Shown here piece after piece: positions 1 to 8,926 of a stretch of DNA of 64,000 nt. The translations under genes and the position numbers were made by a program. The notes below the pieces were generated by a model, which made no database searches, was not told where the DNA came from, and saw only the letters and a list, made by a program, of their open reading frames with translations. Origin of the DNA: Streptomyces sp. NBC_00663 (GTDB lineage Bacteria > Actinomycetota > Actinomycetes > Streptomycetales > Streptomycetaceae); assembly GCF_036226885.1 (NCBI RefSeq), contig NZ_CP109027.1, forward strand, positions 8,246,001 to 8,310,000. The letters are read 5' to 3'. Every line of letters starts with the position of its first letter. The stretch's first letter is position 1.

Positions 1-128
1 AGCGGAATCACCGCCGCCCCGTCCGCCGCCTCGCCGACCACCTCGATGTCGGGCTGCGCCTCCAGCACGGCCCGCAGACCCGCGCGTACGAGTGGTTCGT
101 CGTCGACGAGGAGAACGGTGACCGGCAT
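1..128 (-). CDS. NarL/LuxR-type response regulator, N-terminal fragment
   Basis: Only the first 42 codons lie in the window; the rest runs off the left edge. The translation begins MPVTVLLVDDEPLVRAGL, the classic receiver-domain start with the paired acidic residues (DDE) that help hold Mg2+ at the phosphorylation site. The phosphoacceptor Asp and the DNA-binding domain are outside the window. It lies 14 nt downstream of the histidine kinase on the same strand, so the two form a two-component system. The NarL/FixJ assignment rests on the partner being a HisKA_3-type kinase, whose regulators nearly always end in a LuxR-type helix-turn-helix. The output of the system cannot be judged here. Confidence 0.85.
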   Translation of the reverse strand, partial: MPVTVLLVDDEPLVRAGLRAVLEAQPDIEVVGEAADGAAVIP

Positions 129-142
129 CCGGTCAGCCTAGA

Positions 143-1312
143 TCAGCGCAGCGGCAGCTCCGCATGCACCTGCCAGTCACCCCGGTCCGGCCCGGTGTGT
201 GCCCGGCCGCCCAGCAGCGCCGCGCGCTCACGGATCCCGCGCAGCCCGCTGCCCCGGCCGGGGCCCGCTATGTCGGCGGTGAGCGGATTGCGGACCTCCA
301 GGGCGAGCGCGCCGCCGTCGACCGAGATACGGACCCGGACGGGCACGGCTCCCGCGTGCCGGAGCACATTGGTCAGAGCCTCCTGGAGGATGCGGTAGCC
401 CTCGCGGGAGACCGGCCCGGGGACCGTGTCGAGGGGGCCGGTCATGTCGACGTCGACCTTCGCGCCCGAGGCCCGCGCGGACTCCAGCAGCCGGCCGGCG
501 TCGGTGAGCGTGGGCCGGGAGCTGACCGGGCGCTGCGACTCGCGCAGGACGCCGAGGACGCGCTCCAGGTCCTCCAGGGCGGCCCGGCCGGTCTCCTCGA
601 TGGCGTCCAGGGCGCGCTCGGTGAAGGCGGGGTCGCCCGCCGCGCGCGCGGCGCCCGCCTGGACCACGGCGACGGTCAGGGCGTGGCCGATCGAGTCGTG
701 CAGTTCGCGGGCGATCCGCGTGCGTTCCAGCAACTGCTCGGTGCGCTCCTCCATTGCGGCGAGCCGGTCGGCGGGGGAGGGGCCGAGGAGGCGGCGGGCG
801 AGGGCGGTGATCAGGTGCCCCGAGGCGACCACCGTGGCCGCGAGGACCACCAGCGCCGGGAGCACCAGCAAGGCGTGCCACCAGCGGTGGCCGTCGGGCA
901 GGAACAGCACGCCCTCGTCGGCGCCGCCGCCGAACGGGGACAGCGCCAGGTCCACGGACCCGATGAGGAGTTGGGCGACGAACATCGAGGTCGCGCAGCC
1001 GAGCAGCAGCCGCGCCTCCAGCCAGAGCACCACCCGCCCCCGGTCGCTCCAGGACACGGACGGCACGGCGACGATCTCGGTGCTCCCGCTGTCGTGCCGG
1101 TGACCGGTCAGCAACAGCCTTGCCTGGAGCCCCTCCACGGTCCGCATGGCGGGCACCAGCCCGACGGGGGCGAGCACCGCGCCCGCCACCACCCAGGTCC
1201 ACCACGCCTCCTCGATGAACAGCCACATGGCCGGCCACACGATCGCGATGAACAGATGCAGCAATCGTGTGTACGTCACCGCCCGTCCGAACGGGCGCAG
1301 CAGGCGGACCAT
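143..1312 (-). CDS. Two-component sensor histidine kinase (HisKA_3 family)
   Basis: 389 residues from an ATG at 1312. About four hydrophobic membrane segments fill residues 15-180. They are followed by a dimerisation helix with the HisKA_3 signature ARELHDSIGHALTV (phosphorylated His near residue 205) and a C-terminal HATPase domain with EALTNVLRHAG and a GSGLRGIRERA glycine-rich lid. No large extracellular sensing domain is visible, so it may sense a membrane or cell-envelope state. It is divergently arranged with the ABC exporter starting at 1421, about 110 bp away. Such kinase-regulator pairs next to ABC exporters often control them; that link is inferred. A longer reading frame upstream would run into the ABC gene and is rejected. 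Confidence 0.9.
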   Translation of the reverse strand: MVRLLRPFGRAVTYTRLLHLFIAIVWPAMWLFIEEAWWTWVVAGAVLAPVGLVPAMRTVEGLQARLLLTGHRHDSGSTEIVAVPSVSWSDRGRVVLWLEARLLLGCATSMFVAQLLIGSVDLALSPFGGGADEGVLFLPDGHRWWHALLVLPALVVLAATVVASGHLITALARRLLGPSPADRLAAMEERTEQLLERTRIARELHDSIGHALTVAVVQAGAARAAGDPAFTERALDAIEETGRAALEDLERVLGVLRESQRPVSSRPTLTDAGRLLESARASGAKVDVDMTGPLDTVPGPVSREGYRILQEALTNVLRHAGAVPVRVRISVDGGALALEVRNPLTADIAGPGRGSGLRGIRERAALLGGRAHTGPDRGDWQVHAELPLR

Positions 1313-1420
1313 TTGGTCATCGTGCCAGCCCCCACCGACAGTGAGCCTCCCCCGCACGGGGGAGACGATCTCCACTCGCGGGGGAGGCCCGGACCCGCCC
1401 GCGACGGCCAGGCTGCTGCC

Positions 1421-2341
1421 ATGACCAGCATCGAAGTCCAGGCCCTCACCAAGGAGTACGGCACCCGGCGAGCCGTGGACGACCTCACCTTCACCGTCCT
1501 CCCCGGCCGCGTCACCGGCTTCCTCGGCCCCAACGGTGCCGGAAAGTCCACCACCATGCGGCTCGTGCTCGGCCTCGACCGCCCGACCTCCGGCACCGCC
1601 ACGATCGGCGGCCGTGCCTACGCCACGCTCCAGGAGCCCCTGCGACATGTGGGTGCCCTGCTCGACGCGCAGGCCGCCCACGGCTCACGTACCGGACGCG
1701 ACCATCTGCGCACCCTGGCCGCGAGCAACCGTGTTCCGGACCGCCGCGTGGACGAGGTGCTGGAGGAGACCGGGCTCGCCGCGGTGGCCCGGCGCCGGGT
1801 GCGGACGTACTCCCTGGGCATGCGCCAGCGGCTCGGCATCGCGGCCGCCCTGCTCGGCGACCCCGAGGTGGTCATGCTCGACGAGCCGTCCAACGGACTC
1901 GACCCCGAAGGCATCATCTGGATCCGCGCGTTGCTGCGCCGGCTCGCGGGGGAGGGGCGCACGGTCCTGGTCTCCAGCCACCTCATGAACGAGACCGCGT
2001 CCTTCGCCGACCACCTCGTGGTGCTGGGCCGCGGAAGGCTCCTCGCGGACACCCCGATGCGGGAGTTCATCCACGCACGCGTGCGGCCGAGCGTACGGAT
2101 CCGCACCACGGACCCCGCCGCCCTCAGGACGGTCCTCGCCGACCACGGGCACGACGCCGCCGAACACCAGGACGGCCACTGGAGTGTGCGGCACGCGCGC
2201 GTGGACGACATCGGGCGCCTCGTCTCCGCGGCGGGCGTCCCTCTCCTCGAACTGGCCGCGGAGGAGGCCACCTTGGAGCAGGCGTATCTGGACCTCACCG
2301 CCACCGAGACCGAGTTCACCGCACAGCCGCAGGAGGCCTGA
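1421..2341 (+). CDS. ABC transporter ATP-binding protein
   Basis: 306 residues from the ATG at 1421. Walker A is GPNGAGKST (about residue 38), the signature is YSLGMRQRL, and Walker B is VVMLDEPSNGLDPEG followed by a switch His in LVSSHLM. The C-terminal third is the accessory region typical of the CcmA/DrrA/NatA type that energises small two-gene exporters. It is followed after 1 nt by its permease, so the two are translationally coupled. The substrate is not evident; drug, peptide or lipid export are all possible. The adjacent divergent two-component system probably controls it. Confidence 0.92.
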   Translation: MTSIEVQALTKEYGTRRAVDDLTFTVLPGRVTGFLGPNGAGKSTTMRLVLGLDRPTSGTATIGGRAYATLQEPLRHVGALLDAQAAHGSRTGRDHLRTLAASNRVPDRRVDEVLEETGLAAVARRRVRTYSLGMRQRLGIAAALLGDPEVVMLDEPSNGLDPEGIIWIRALLRRLAGEGRTVLVSSHLMNETASFADHLVVLGRGRLLADTPMREFIHARVRPSVRIRTTDPAALRTVLADHGHDAAEHQDGHWSVRHARVDDIGRLVSAAGVPLLELAAEEATLEQAYLDLTATETEFTAQPQEA

Positions 2342-2342
2342 G

Positions 2343-3068
2343 ATGCCGTTCGCACCCGTCCTTCACGCCGAGTGGCTGAAGATCCGCACCCTGCGTTCGC
2401 TGCTCGGGGCGCTGCTGGCGCTGTTCGCGGCGACCACGGCGTTCTCCGCGATCGCCGGGGCCTCCGAGACGTCCGACCCCGAGTTCGACCCGCTGTACAT
2501 GGCGTTGTCCGGGGTGATGCCGGGCCAGATCGCGGCGATCTCCTTCGGCGCCCTGGCGGTGTCCTCGGAGTTCCACGGGGGTGGACTCCGGCTCTCGCTC
2601 GCCGCGGTGCCGCAGCGCGGGCGATGGTTCGCGGCCAAGCTCACCGCCATCGCCGTACCGGCCCTGGTGGTTGGCCTGGTCACCGCCTTCGCCGCCCTCG
2701 GCGTCGCCCGCGCGGGCCTCGGTGACGCGGCGAGCGGGCTCGGCTTCGGCGAGCAGGCGCGCGGCGTCGTGGGCTGTGGGATCTACCTCATGCTGATGGC
2801 GCTGTTCGCGGCGGGCCTCACGGCGCTGCTGCGCAGCGGAGTGGGCGCACTGTCCCTGATGATCCCGTTCATCCTGGTCGTGTCGTTCGTGATCGGGGAC
2901 GTGCCCGGCGGCCCCACCGACTACCTGCCCGACCGGGCGGGACAGATCGTCCTCTACGAGACGCACGACGGACCGCTCGGGCCGTGGTCCGGCCTCGCGG
3001 TGACGGCACTGTGGACCGCTGCGGTTGTTGCCGCGGGCGCCTGGAGCGTGCGGCGCAGGGACGCCTGA
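2343..3068 (+). CDS. ABC transporter permease (ABC-2 type)
   Basis: 241 residues with six predicted membrane helices, beginning MPFAPVLHAEWLKIRTLRS. The E-W-x-K-x-R-T/S-L-R start is characteristic of ABC-2 permeases that partner with NatA/DrrA-type ATPases. The ATG follows the ATPase stop codon by one base, so it is the membrane half of that exporter. A cytoplasmic loop near residue 75 (SSEFHGGGLRLSLAAVPQRG) matches the usual EYRxGTIR-like coupling segment of these permeases. It ends with positively charged SVRRRDA. Confidence 0.88.
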   Translation: MPFAPVLHAEWLKIRTLRSLLGALLALFAATTAFSAIAGASETSDPEFDPLYMALSGVMPGQIAAISFGALAVSSEFHGGGLRLSLAAVPQRGRWFAAKLTAIAVPALVVGLVTAFAALGVARAGLGDAASGLGFGEQARGVVGCGIYLMLMALFAAGLTALLRSGVGALSLMIPFILVVSFVIGDVPGGPTDYLPDRAGQIVLYETHDGPLGPWSGLAVTALWTAAVVAAGAWSVRRRDA

Positions 3069-3109
3069 CGGCACGCCAGTTGTCAGTGGTACCCGGTTTA
3101 CTGGATCAC

Positions 3110-3496
3110 ATGGACATCGCGAAGGACCTCGCCCTGATCGACCAGCTGTGCGCCCGGGACTTCCCCGCGGAGCACGATCCCTACCACACCGCGTGGTTAG
3201 GGCCGGGGGACTGGCCGGACGCGAGCGACTGCTACGCCTACGAGGCGGCGCTCGTGGAGCGGCTGACCGAGCGATGGGGGGAGTCGGACCGGTGGGGGAC
3301 CGTGACCCTGGAGGAGCGCATCGCGCGGGGTGAGGTCATACCCGAACCCTGGGCGATGCTCACCGCCCTGGCCATCGACGTGCGGACGTGGATCGTGTCC
3401 GGCGGCGGCCGTCGGGTCACCGTGGCGGTGGCCGACCGGGACGAGGAGAGCCGGCCGCAGCTGTGGGTCGGCGTCACGCGGAGCGCCCCGCCGTGA
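3110..3496 (+). CDS. Conserved hypothetical protein, 128 aa
   Basis: An acidic, soluble 128-residue protein starting MDIAKDLALIDQLCARDFP. There are no membrane segments, signal peptide or recognisable catalytic motif. It is rich in Trp and Asp in the first half (GPGDWPDASDCYAYEAAL), with two beta-like strands near the C terminus. The coding bias is normal for the region. It lies 41 bp after the ABC permease in the same direction and converges with the glycosylase gene at 3501, leaving only 4 bp between the stop codons. I do not recognise the family; immunity- or SUKH-like proteins would be a guess only. Confidence 0.6.
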   Translation: MDIAKDLALIDQLCARDFPAEHDPYHTAWLGPGDWPDASDCYAYEAALVERLTERWGESDRWGTVTLEERIARGEVIPEPWAMLTALAIDVRTWIVSGGGRRVTVAVADRDEESRPQLWVGVTRSAPP

Positions 3497-3500
3497 CCCG

Positions 3501-4049
3501 TCAGGTCTCCTCGGCCGCCCGTCGCAGCCGCGCGAACTCCTCCGCCATCGTCGCCGCCGTCCAATGGGCGTTCAGCCCGCTCGGATTCGGCAGCACCCAC
3601 ACGCGCGTGTCCCCGATCGTCCGCTCCTGCGGACCCACCTGGGCCTTCTTGTCGTCGAAGGCCGCCCGATACGCGGTGACCCCCACGACAGCCAGCCACC
3701 GCGGCCGCAACCGGGCCACCTTCAGCGCCAGTTGCCGCCCGCCTTCGCGGTACTCCTCCGCGCTCAGCTCGTCCGCCCGCGCGGTCGCCCGCGCCACGAC
3801 GTTGGTGATGCCGAGCCCGTACGACAGCAACTCCCGCTGCTCGTCGGGCTTCATGAGCCTCGGCGTGAAACCCGACAGATGCAGCACCGGCCAGAAGCGG
3901 TTGCCCGGACGGGCGAAGTGATGACCCGTAGCGGCGGTCATCAGACCGGGGTTGATCCCGCAGAACAGCACGCGGAGACCGTCCGCGACGACATCCGGTA
4001 CCAGACGGTCGCGGGCGGCCTCCAGCTCGGCGGCGGTGAAGCGCGTCAG
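3501..4049 (-). CDS. mug: G/U mismatch-specific uracil-DNA glycosylase (Mug family)
   Basis: Base-excision repair enzyme that removes uracil or ethenocytosine opposite guanine. The motif VLFCGINPGLMTAATGHHFA matches the Mug/TDG active-site loop (GINPG, with Asn as the catalytic polar residue), and VLPNPSGLNAHW matches the intercalation loop. In-frame similarity continues upstream of the first ATG (3971), through TRFTAAELEAARDRLVPDVV, to the purB stop. No ATG, GTG or TTG exists in that stretch. The only plausible initiator is CTG at 4049, which overlaps the purB stop as CTGA. That start gives 182 residues. The function is firm; the start codon is inferred from family length and the overlap geometry. 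Confidence 0.85.
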   Translation of the reverse strand: MTRFTAAELEAARDRLVPDVVADGLRVLFCGINPGLMTAATGHHFARPGNRFWPVLHLSGFTPRLMKPDEQRELLSYGLGITNVVARATARADELSAEEYREGGRQLALKVARLRPRWLAVVGVTAYRAAFDDKKAQVGPQERTIGDTRVWVLPNPSGLNAHWTAATMAEEFARLRRAAEET

Positions 4050-5488
4050 AGGATGGCTCCGGGGGTGTAACCGGCGGCCTCCGGGTGCTGCTTCGCGATC
4101 TCCTCGATCCGGCCGACGACCACACCGACCTGGTCGGCCGCGGCGCCCGTGAAGGACAGCTTGTCGGCCATCAGCGCGTCGAGCTGGGCCCGGTCGAGCG
4201 GGATGCGCTCGTCGGCGGCCAGCTTGTCGAGGAGCTCGTTGCGCTCGGCACCCTGCTCACGCATCGCGAGCGCGGAGGCCACGGCGTTCTCCTTGATGGC
4301 CTCGTGCGCGACCTCACGACCGACGCCCGCCCGGACCGCGCCCATCAGCACCTTGGTGGTGGCGAGGAACGGCAGGTAGCGGTCCAGCTCACGGGCCACG
4401 ACCGCCGGGAAGGCACCGAACTCGTCGAGCACGGTCAGGAACGTCTCCAGCAGACCGTCCAGCGCGAAGAACGCGTCCGGCAGCGCGACGCGGCGCACCA
4501 CCGAGCAGGACACGTCGCCCTCGTTCCACTGGTCGCCCGCCAGCTCGCCGGTCATCGAGGCGTAACCGCGCAGGATGACCATCAGGCCGTTGACGCGCTC
4601 GCAGGACCGCGTGTTCATCTTGTGCGGCATCGCCGAGGAGCCCACCTGGCCCGGCTTGAAGCCCTCGGTCACCAGCTCGTGCCCGGCCATCAGACGGATG
4701 GTCTTCGCCAGCGAGGACGGCGCCGCCGCCAGCTGCACCAGCGCGGTGACGACCTCGTAGTCCAGCGAGCGCGGGTAGACCTGGCCGACCGACGTGAACG
4801 CCTGAGAGAAGCCGAGGTGCCGCGCGATCCGGTTCTCCAGGTCGGCCAGCTTCGCCGCGTCGCCGCCGAGCAGGTCGAGCATGTCCTGCGCGGTGCCGAC
4901 CGGGCCCTTGATGCCGCGCAGCGGGTAGCGGCCGAGCAGCTCCTCGACGCGGCCGTACGCCACGAGCAGTTCGTCGGCGGCGGTCGCGAACCGCTTGCCC
5001 AGCGTCGTGGCCTGCGCGGCCACGTTGTGGGAGCGGCCGGCCATGACCAGCTCGGCGTACTCGCCGGCCAGCTTGCCGAGCCGCGCCAGCACGGCCACCG
5101 TACGGTCGCGCACCAGCTCCAGGGAGAGCCGGATCTGGAGCTGCTCGACGTTCTCGGTGAGGTCGCGCGAGGTCATGCCCTTGTGGACGTGCTCGTGCCC
5201 GGCGAGGTCGTTGAACTCCTCGATCCGCGCCTTCACGTCGTGCCGCGTGACCTTCTCGCGCTCGGCGATGGAGGCCAGGTCGACGGTGTCGAGGACACGC
5301 TCGTAGTCGGCGATCGCCGCGTCCGGGACCTCGATGCCGAGGTCCTTCTGGGCCCGCAGCACGGCGAGCCAGAGCTGCCGCTCGAGCTTCACCTTCTGCT
5401 CGGGCGACCAGAGCGTGGCGAGCTCGGCGGAGGCGTAGCGTCCGGCGAGGACGTTCGGGATGCGGGGCTTGGCGGGCGCAGAAGTCAC
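4046..5488 (-). CDS. purB: Adenylosuccinate lyase
   Basis: 480 residues from a GTG at 5488 (VTSAPAKPRIPNVLAGRYAS). It catalyses two steps of purine synthesis, cleaving SAICAR and adenylosuccinate to release fumarate. The fumarase/aspartase superfamily signature loop is GSSAMPHKMNTRSCERV (about residue 270), and the conserved MAGRSHNVAAQATTLGKR holds the catalytic His region. The reading frame is open further upstream to 5590, but that part has no family similarity. The 3' end overlaps the mug-type gene by 4 nt. It stands outside the other purine genes, as usual in this genus. Confidence 0.96.
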   Translation of the reverse strand: MTSAPAKPRIPNVLAGRYASAELATLWSPEQKVKLERQLWLAVLRAQKDLGIEVPDAAIADYERVLDTVDLASIAEREKVTRHDVKARIEEFNDLAGHEHVHKGMTSRDLTENVEQLQIRLSLELVRDRTVAVLARLGKLAGEYAELVMAGRSHNVAAQATTLGKRFATAADELLVAYGRVEELLGRYPLRGIKGPVGTAQDMLDLLGGDAAKLADLENRIARHLGFSQAFTSVGQVYPRSLDYEVVTALVQLAAAPSSLAKTIRLMAGHELVTEGFKPGQVGSSAMPHKMNTRSCERVNGLMVILRGYASMTGELAGDQWNEGDVSCSVVRRVALPDAFFALDGLLETFLTVLDEFGAFPAVVARELDRYLPFLATTKVLMGAVRAGVGREVAHEAIKENAVASALAMREQGAERNELLDKLAADERIPLDRAQLDALMADKLSFTGAAADQVGVVVGRIEEIAKQHPEAAGYTPGAIL

Positions 5489-5606
5489 GTGTCCAGATTC
5501 TACTGGCGGTTTGTGCAGGCCAGCGCCATGGGTCCGTTCGTCGGAAACTACGAGACCCACGTCACGGAGACCCGCGTCACGGCCGGTCATCGCCGGCGAC
5601 CTGCGA

Positions 5607-6389
5607 CTACGCCAGGGGCCCCTCGTACGGCAGCAGATCGGGCCGCTTCGGCGGCAGCCCGTCCCCGGACGACCGGCCCGTCAGCCGACGCCCGATCCAG
5701 GGGATCAGGTGCTGCCTCGCGAAGCGGGCGTCTGCGACCCGGCGGGCGGCCCACCCGGGCGGCAGCGTCGTCGGCAGCGGGGTACGCCACTCGGTGTCCT
5801 CGGGGTCGTAGCCGAGTGTCTGCCACACCGCCTCCGCGACCCGGCGGTGCCCCTCGGGCGACAGGTGCAGCCGGTCCACGTCCCAGAGGCGGGGGTCGCT
5901 CAGCGACGGCGCCCCGTACAGGTCGACGACCAGGGCGCCGTGCCGCTCCGCCAGCTCGTCGACGCAGACGAACAGCTCCTCCATGCGCGGCCGGAACCGC
6001 TCCAGGACCGGACCCTGGCGGCCGGGGCTGCGCATCAGCACCAGCTGCTTGCAGGACGGGGCGAGCCGTTCCACGGCCTCGGTGAGCAGATCCCGTACCC
6101 GGACCATGTCGCACTTGGGTCGCAGGGTGTCGTTCAGTCCGCCCACCAGCGTGATCACGTCCGGCTGCATGGCCGCCGCCACGTCGACCTGCTCATCGAC
6201 GATCTGCTTGATCAGCTTGCCGCGCACCGCGAGGTTCGCGTAGCGGAAACCGGGAGTGCGGGCGGCCATCCGGCCGGCCAGGACATCGGCCCAGCCGCGG
6301 TAGGAGCCGTCCGGCAGCAGGTCCGACATGCCCTCGGTGAAGGAGTCGCCGACCGCGACCAGGCTGGTGTGTGTGGGGTTCTTCTGCAT
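5607..6389 (-). CDS. SGNH/GDSL-family hydrolase
   Basis: 260 residues from the ATG at 6389. Block I is VAVGDSFTEGMSD (nucleophile Ser in GDSFTEG), block II has the oxyanion Gly in ANLAVRGK, block III is VGGLNDTLRP with the Asn, and block V is LWDVDRLHLSPEGHRRVA with catalytic Asp and His. These four blocks define the SGNH esterase/lipase family. There is no signal peptide, so it probably acts in the cytoplasm on a small ester. The C-terminal 60 residues contain a basic, Trp-bearing tail typical of the actinobacterial subfamily. The substrate is unknown. Confidence 0.92.
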   Translation of the reverse strand: MQKNPTHTSLVAVGDSFTEGMSDLLPDGSYRGWADVLAGRMAARTPGFRYANLAVRGKLIKQIVDEQVDVAAAMQPDVITLVGGLNDTLRPKCDMVRVRDLLTEAVERLAPSCKQLVLMRSPGRQGPVLERFRPRMEELFVCVDELAERHGALVVDLYGAPSLSDPRLWDVDRLHLSPEGHRRVAEAVWQTLGYDPEDTEWRTPLPTTLPPGWAARRVADARFARQHLIPWIGRRLTGRSSGDGLPPKRPDLLPYEGPLA

Positions 6390-6454
6390 GGCGGAAGAAA
6401 TGGTAGCCCGTGCACATACCCGACGGTCGGTCGCCCTGTGCGCGACCGCGGCCC

Positions 6455-7468
6455 TCAGGTCCGCTGCCCGAACAGCCGCCGCAGCACGTCCTCCATCGTC
6501 ACCAGCCCCGCCAGCCGCCCGTCGTCCCCGACCGCCGCCGCCAGATGCGTCCGTCCGCCCCGCATGGCCGTCAGCACGTCGTCCAGCGGCGTGCTCTCCC
6601 GCACGCGCGCGATGGGCCGCATGTCGCGCACCAGGAACGGCACGTCCCGCGGCGAGGCGTCCAAGGCGTCCTTGACATGCAGATAGCCGACGATCCTGCG
6701 CGTCTCGTCGACCACCGGGAACCGCGAGAACCCGGACTCGGCCGACAGCCCCTCCAGCTCCTCCGGAGTGACGCCCACGCGCGCGTAGACGACGCGTTCG
6801 AGCGGGAGCACGACCTCGCCCACCGGGCGGCGGCCCAGTTCCAGCGCGTCGTGCAGCCGCTCCCGGGTGCGGTCGTCGATCAGTCCCGCCTCGTCGGAGT
6901 CCTTCACCAGGCGGGCCAGTTCCGCGTCCGAGAAGGTCGCCGTGACCTCGTCCTTGGTCTCGACCCGCAGCAGCCGCAGCAGACCGTTCGCGAAGGCGTT
7001 GACCGTGAAGATCACCGGCCGCAGCGCACGGGACAGGGTGACCAGGGGCGGGCCGAGGACGAGCGCGCTGCGTACCGGTTCCGCCAGCGCGATGTTCTTC
7101 GGCACCATCTCGCCGAGCAGCATGTGCAGATAGGTCGCCGCGGTCAGCGCGATCACGAAGGACACCGCGTGCCCGGCGCCCTTCGGCACGCCCAGCGCGT
7201 GGAACACCGGCTCCAGCAGATGCGCGATCGCCGGCTCGGCGACGACACCGAGGACCAGGGTGCACAGGGTGATCCCGAGCTGGGCGGCCGCCATCAGCGC
7301 CGACACGTGCCGCAGGCCCCACAGCACGCTCTTGGCGCGCCGGTCGCCCTCCTCGGCATACGGCTCGATCTGGCTGCGGCGCACGGAGATCAGCGCGAAC
7401 TCGGCGCCCACGAAGAAGGCGTTGACCACGAGGGTCGCGAAGCCGATCAGCAGCTGGACGGCGGTCAT
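6455..7468 (-). CDS. CNNM/CBS-domain membrane protein (CorC/HlyC-like)
   Basis: 337 residues. It starts with an N-terminal CNNM (DUF21) membrane domain of about four helices, with the family motifs VGAEFALISVRRS and LGEMVPKN. A pair of CBS domains follows (about residues 205-330, with SRFPVVDETRRIVGYLHVKD and LVTMEDVL). Unlike its neighbour it ends directly after the CBS pair and lacks the CorC_HlyC domain. The family is linked to Mg2+/Co2+ efflux or transport control; the CBS pair usually binds adenine nucleotides. The start ATG overlaps the upstream paralogue's stop (ATGA at 7465-7468), so the two are translated together. Confidence 0.9.
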   Translation of the reverse strand: MTAVQLLIGFATLVVNAFFVGAEFALISVRRSQIEPYAEEGDRRAKSVLWGLRHVSALMAAAQLGITLCTLVLGVVAEPAIAHLLEPVFHALGVPKGAGHAVSFVIALTAATYLHMLLGEMVPKNIALAEPVRSALVLGPPLVTLSRALRPVIFTVNAFANGLLRLLRVETKDEVTATFSDAELARLVKDSDEAGLIDDRTRERLHDALELGRRPVGEVVLPLERVVYARVGVTPEELEGLSAESGFSRFPVVDETRRIVGYLHVKDALDASPRDVPFLVRDMRPIARVRESTPLDDVLTAMRGGRTHLAAAVGDDGRLAGLVTMEDVLRRLFGQRT

Positions 7469-8796
7469 GCCTCGGCCCCTTCGTCGGACACGTCGAGCGG
7501 TGCGCGCAGCAGCACCCGCGCCGCCCGGCGCCCCGAGGCGTCCACGACGTCCAGCCGCCAGCCGGTGACCTCGACCGTGTCGCCGACGACGGGGATCCGG
7601 CCGAGCTCGCTCGCCACGAGCCCCGCCAGCGTCTCGTACGGCCCCTCGGGCGTCCGCAGCCCGACGCGCGCGAGCTGGTCGACGCGGGCCGAGCCGTCGG
7701 CCGAGTACAGCGTGCGGCCCTCGTCGTCGCTCCCGGCCGGGGCCAGGTCGGGCGTCTCGTGCGGGTCGTGCTCGTCGCGGACCTCGCCCACGACCTCCTC
7801 GACGATGTCCTCCAGCGTCGCCACCCCGGCCGTGCCGCCGTACTCGTCGATGACCACGGCCATCGTGCGTTTCCCGGACAGCCGGTCCAGCAGCCGGTCC
7901 ACGGTGAGCGACTCCGGGACGAGCAGCGGCTCGCGCATCAGTTCGGAGACGGGTACCCGGGTCCGGCGCTCGGCCGGGACTGTCAGGACGTCCTTGATGT
8001 GCGCGGTGCCCACGACCGAGTCGAGGTTGCCGCGGTAGACCGGGAAACGGGACAGGCCGGTCGCGCGCGTGGCGTTCGCGACGTCCTCGCAGGTCGCCTG
8101 CACATCCAGCGCGATGACCTGCACCCGCGGTGTCATGACGTTCTCCGCGGTGAGATCCGCGAGATTCAGGGTCCGTACGAAGAGTTCGGCGGTGTCGGCC
8201 TCCAGCGCCCCCTCCTTGGCGGAGTACCGGGCCAGCGCCGCCAGCTCCTGTGGTCCGCGCGCGGCGGCCAGCTCCTCGGTGGGCTCCACGCCGAGGCGGC
8301 GCACGACACGGTTCGCGGTGTTGTTGAGATGCGTGATGAAGGGCCGGAACGCGGCGCTGAACCACCGTTGCGCGTTCCCCACCCGCTTGACCACGGCCAG
8401 CGGCGAGGAGATCGCCCAGTTCTTCGGCACCAGCTCGCCCACGACCATCAGGAACACCGTCGACAGCGCCGTACCCAGCACCAGCGCGAGCGAGGAGGCC
8501 GTCGAGTCGGAGATCCCGAGCGACTCCAGGGGGCCGGCGATCAGCTTGGCGATCGACGGCTCGGCGAGCATGCCGACGACCAGGTTGGTCACGGTGATGC
8601 CGAGCTGCGCCCCGGAGAGCTGGAAGGTCAGATTCCGTACGGCCTTCAGGGCGCCCGACGCGCCCCGCTCGCCCCGCTCCACGGCCCGCTCCAGGGCCCC
8701 TCGCTCGACCGTGGTCAGCGAGAACTCCGCGGCCACGAAGGCACCGCAGGCCACGGAGAGCAGGATCGCCACGAGCAGCAGGAGCACTTCGGTCAT
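7465..8796 (-). CDS. CNNM/CBS/CorC-domain membrane protein (hemolysin family)
   Basis: 443 residues in the order DUF21/CNNM membrane domain (1-200, with VAAEFSLTTVERG and VGELVPKNWA), two CBS repeats (about 215-345) and a C-terminal CorC_HlyC domain (about 360-440). The linker contains VIDEYGGTAGVATLEDIVEE, the hallmark that ends the second CBS domain in this family. It probably takes part in divalent cation homeostasis at the plasma membrane. With the shorter paralogue at 6455 it forms a two-gene operon. Paired CNNM genes are common in actinobacteria, suggesting a heteromeric complex. Confidence 0.9.
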   Translation of the reverse strand: MTEVLLLLVAILLSVACGAFVAAEFSLTTVERGALERAVERGERGASGALKAVRNLTFQLSGAQLGITVTNLVVGMLAEPSIAKLIAGPLESLGISDSTASSLALVLGTALSTVFLMVVGELVPKNWAISSPLAVVKRVGNAQRWFSAAFRPFITHLNNTANRVVRRLGVEPTEELAAARGPQELAALARYSAKEGALEADTAELFVRTLNLADLTAENVMTPRVQVIALDVQATCEDVANATRATGLSRFPVYRGNLDSVVGTAHIKDVLTVPAERRTRVPVSELMREPLLVPESLTVDRLLDRLSGKRTMAVVIDEYGGTAGVATLEDIVEEVVGEVRDEHDPHETPDLAPAGSDDEGRTLYSADGSARVDQLARVGLRTPEGPYETLAGLVASELGRIPVVGDTVEVTGWRLDVVDASGRRAARVLLRAPLDVSDEGAEA

Positions 8797-8926
8797 CGGG
8801 TCACCTCCGTCCCATGATCGGACAGGGCGTGGCAGCCCACACCTTTCACCGGGAGGTCGGGTGACCCATCCACGGCAAAGGAAAAGTAAAGCCGCCTGAA
8901 CCGTGGGGCGTGTGACCGCGAGTCCC

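Noticed and set aside
164..2341. 725-residue plus-strand open frame covering the kinase region and the ABC ATPase
   Set aside because: Only the part from 1421 has family similarity; the first 419 residues are the antisense of the histidine kinase and have shadow composition.
5489..5590. 34-codon N-terminal extension of PurB
   Set aside because: Not similar to the family; the GTG at 5488 gives the usual N terminus.
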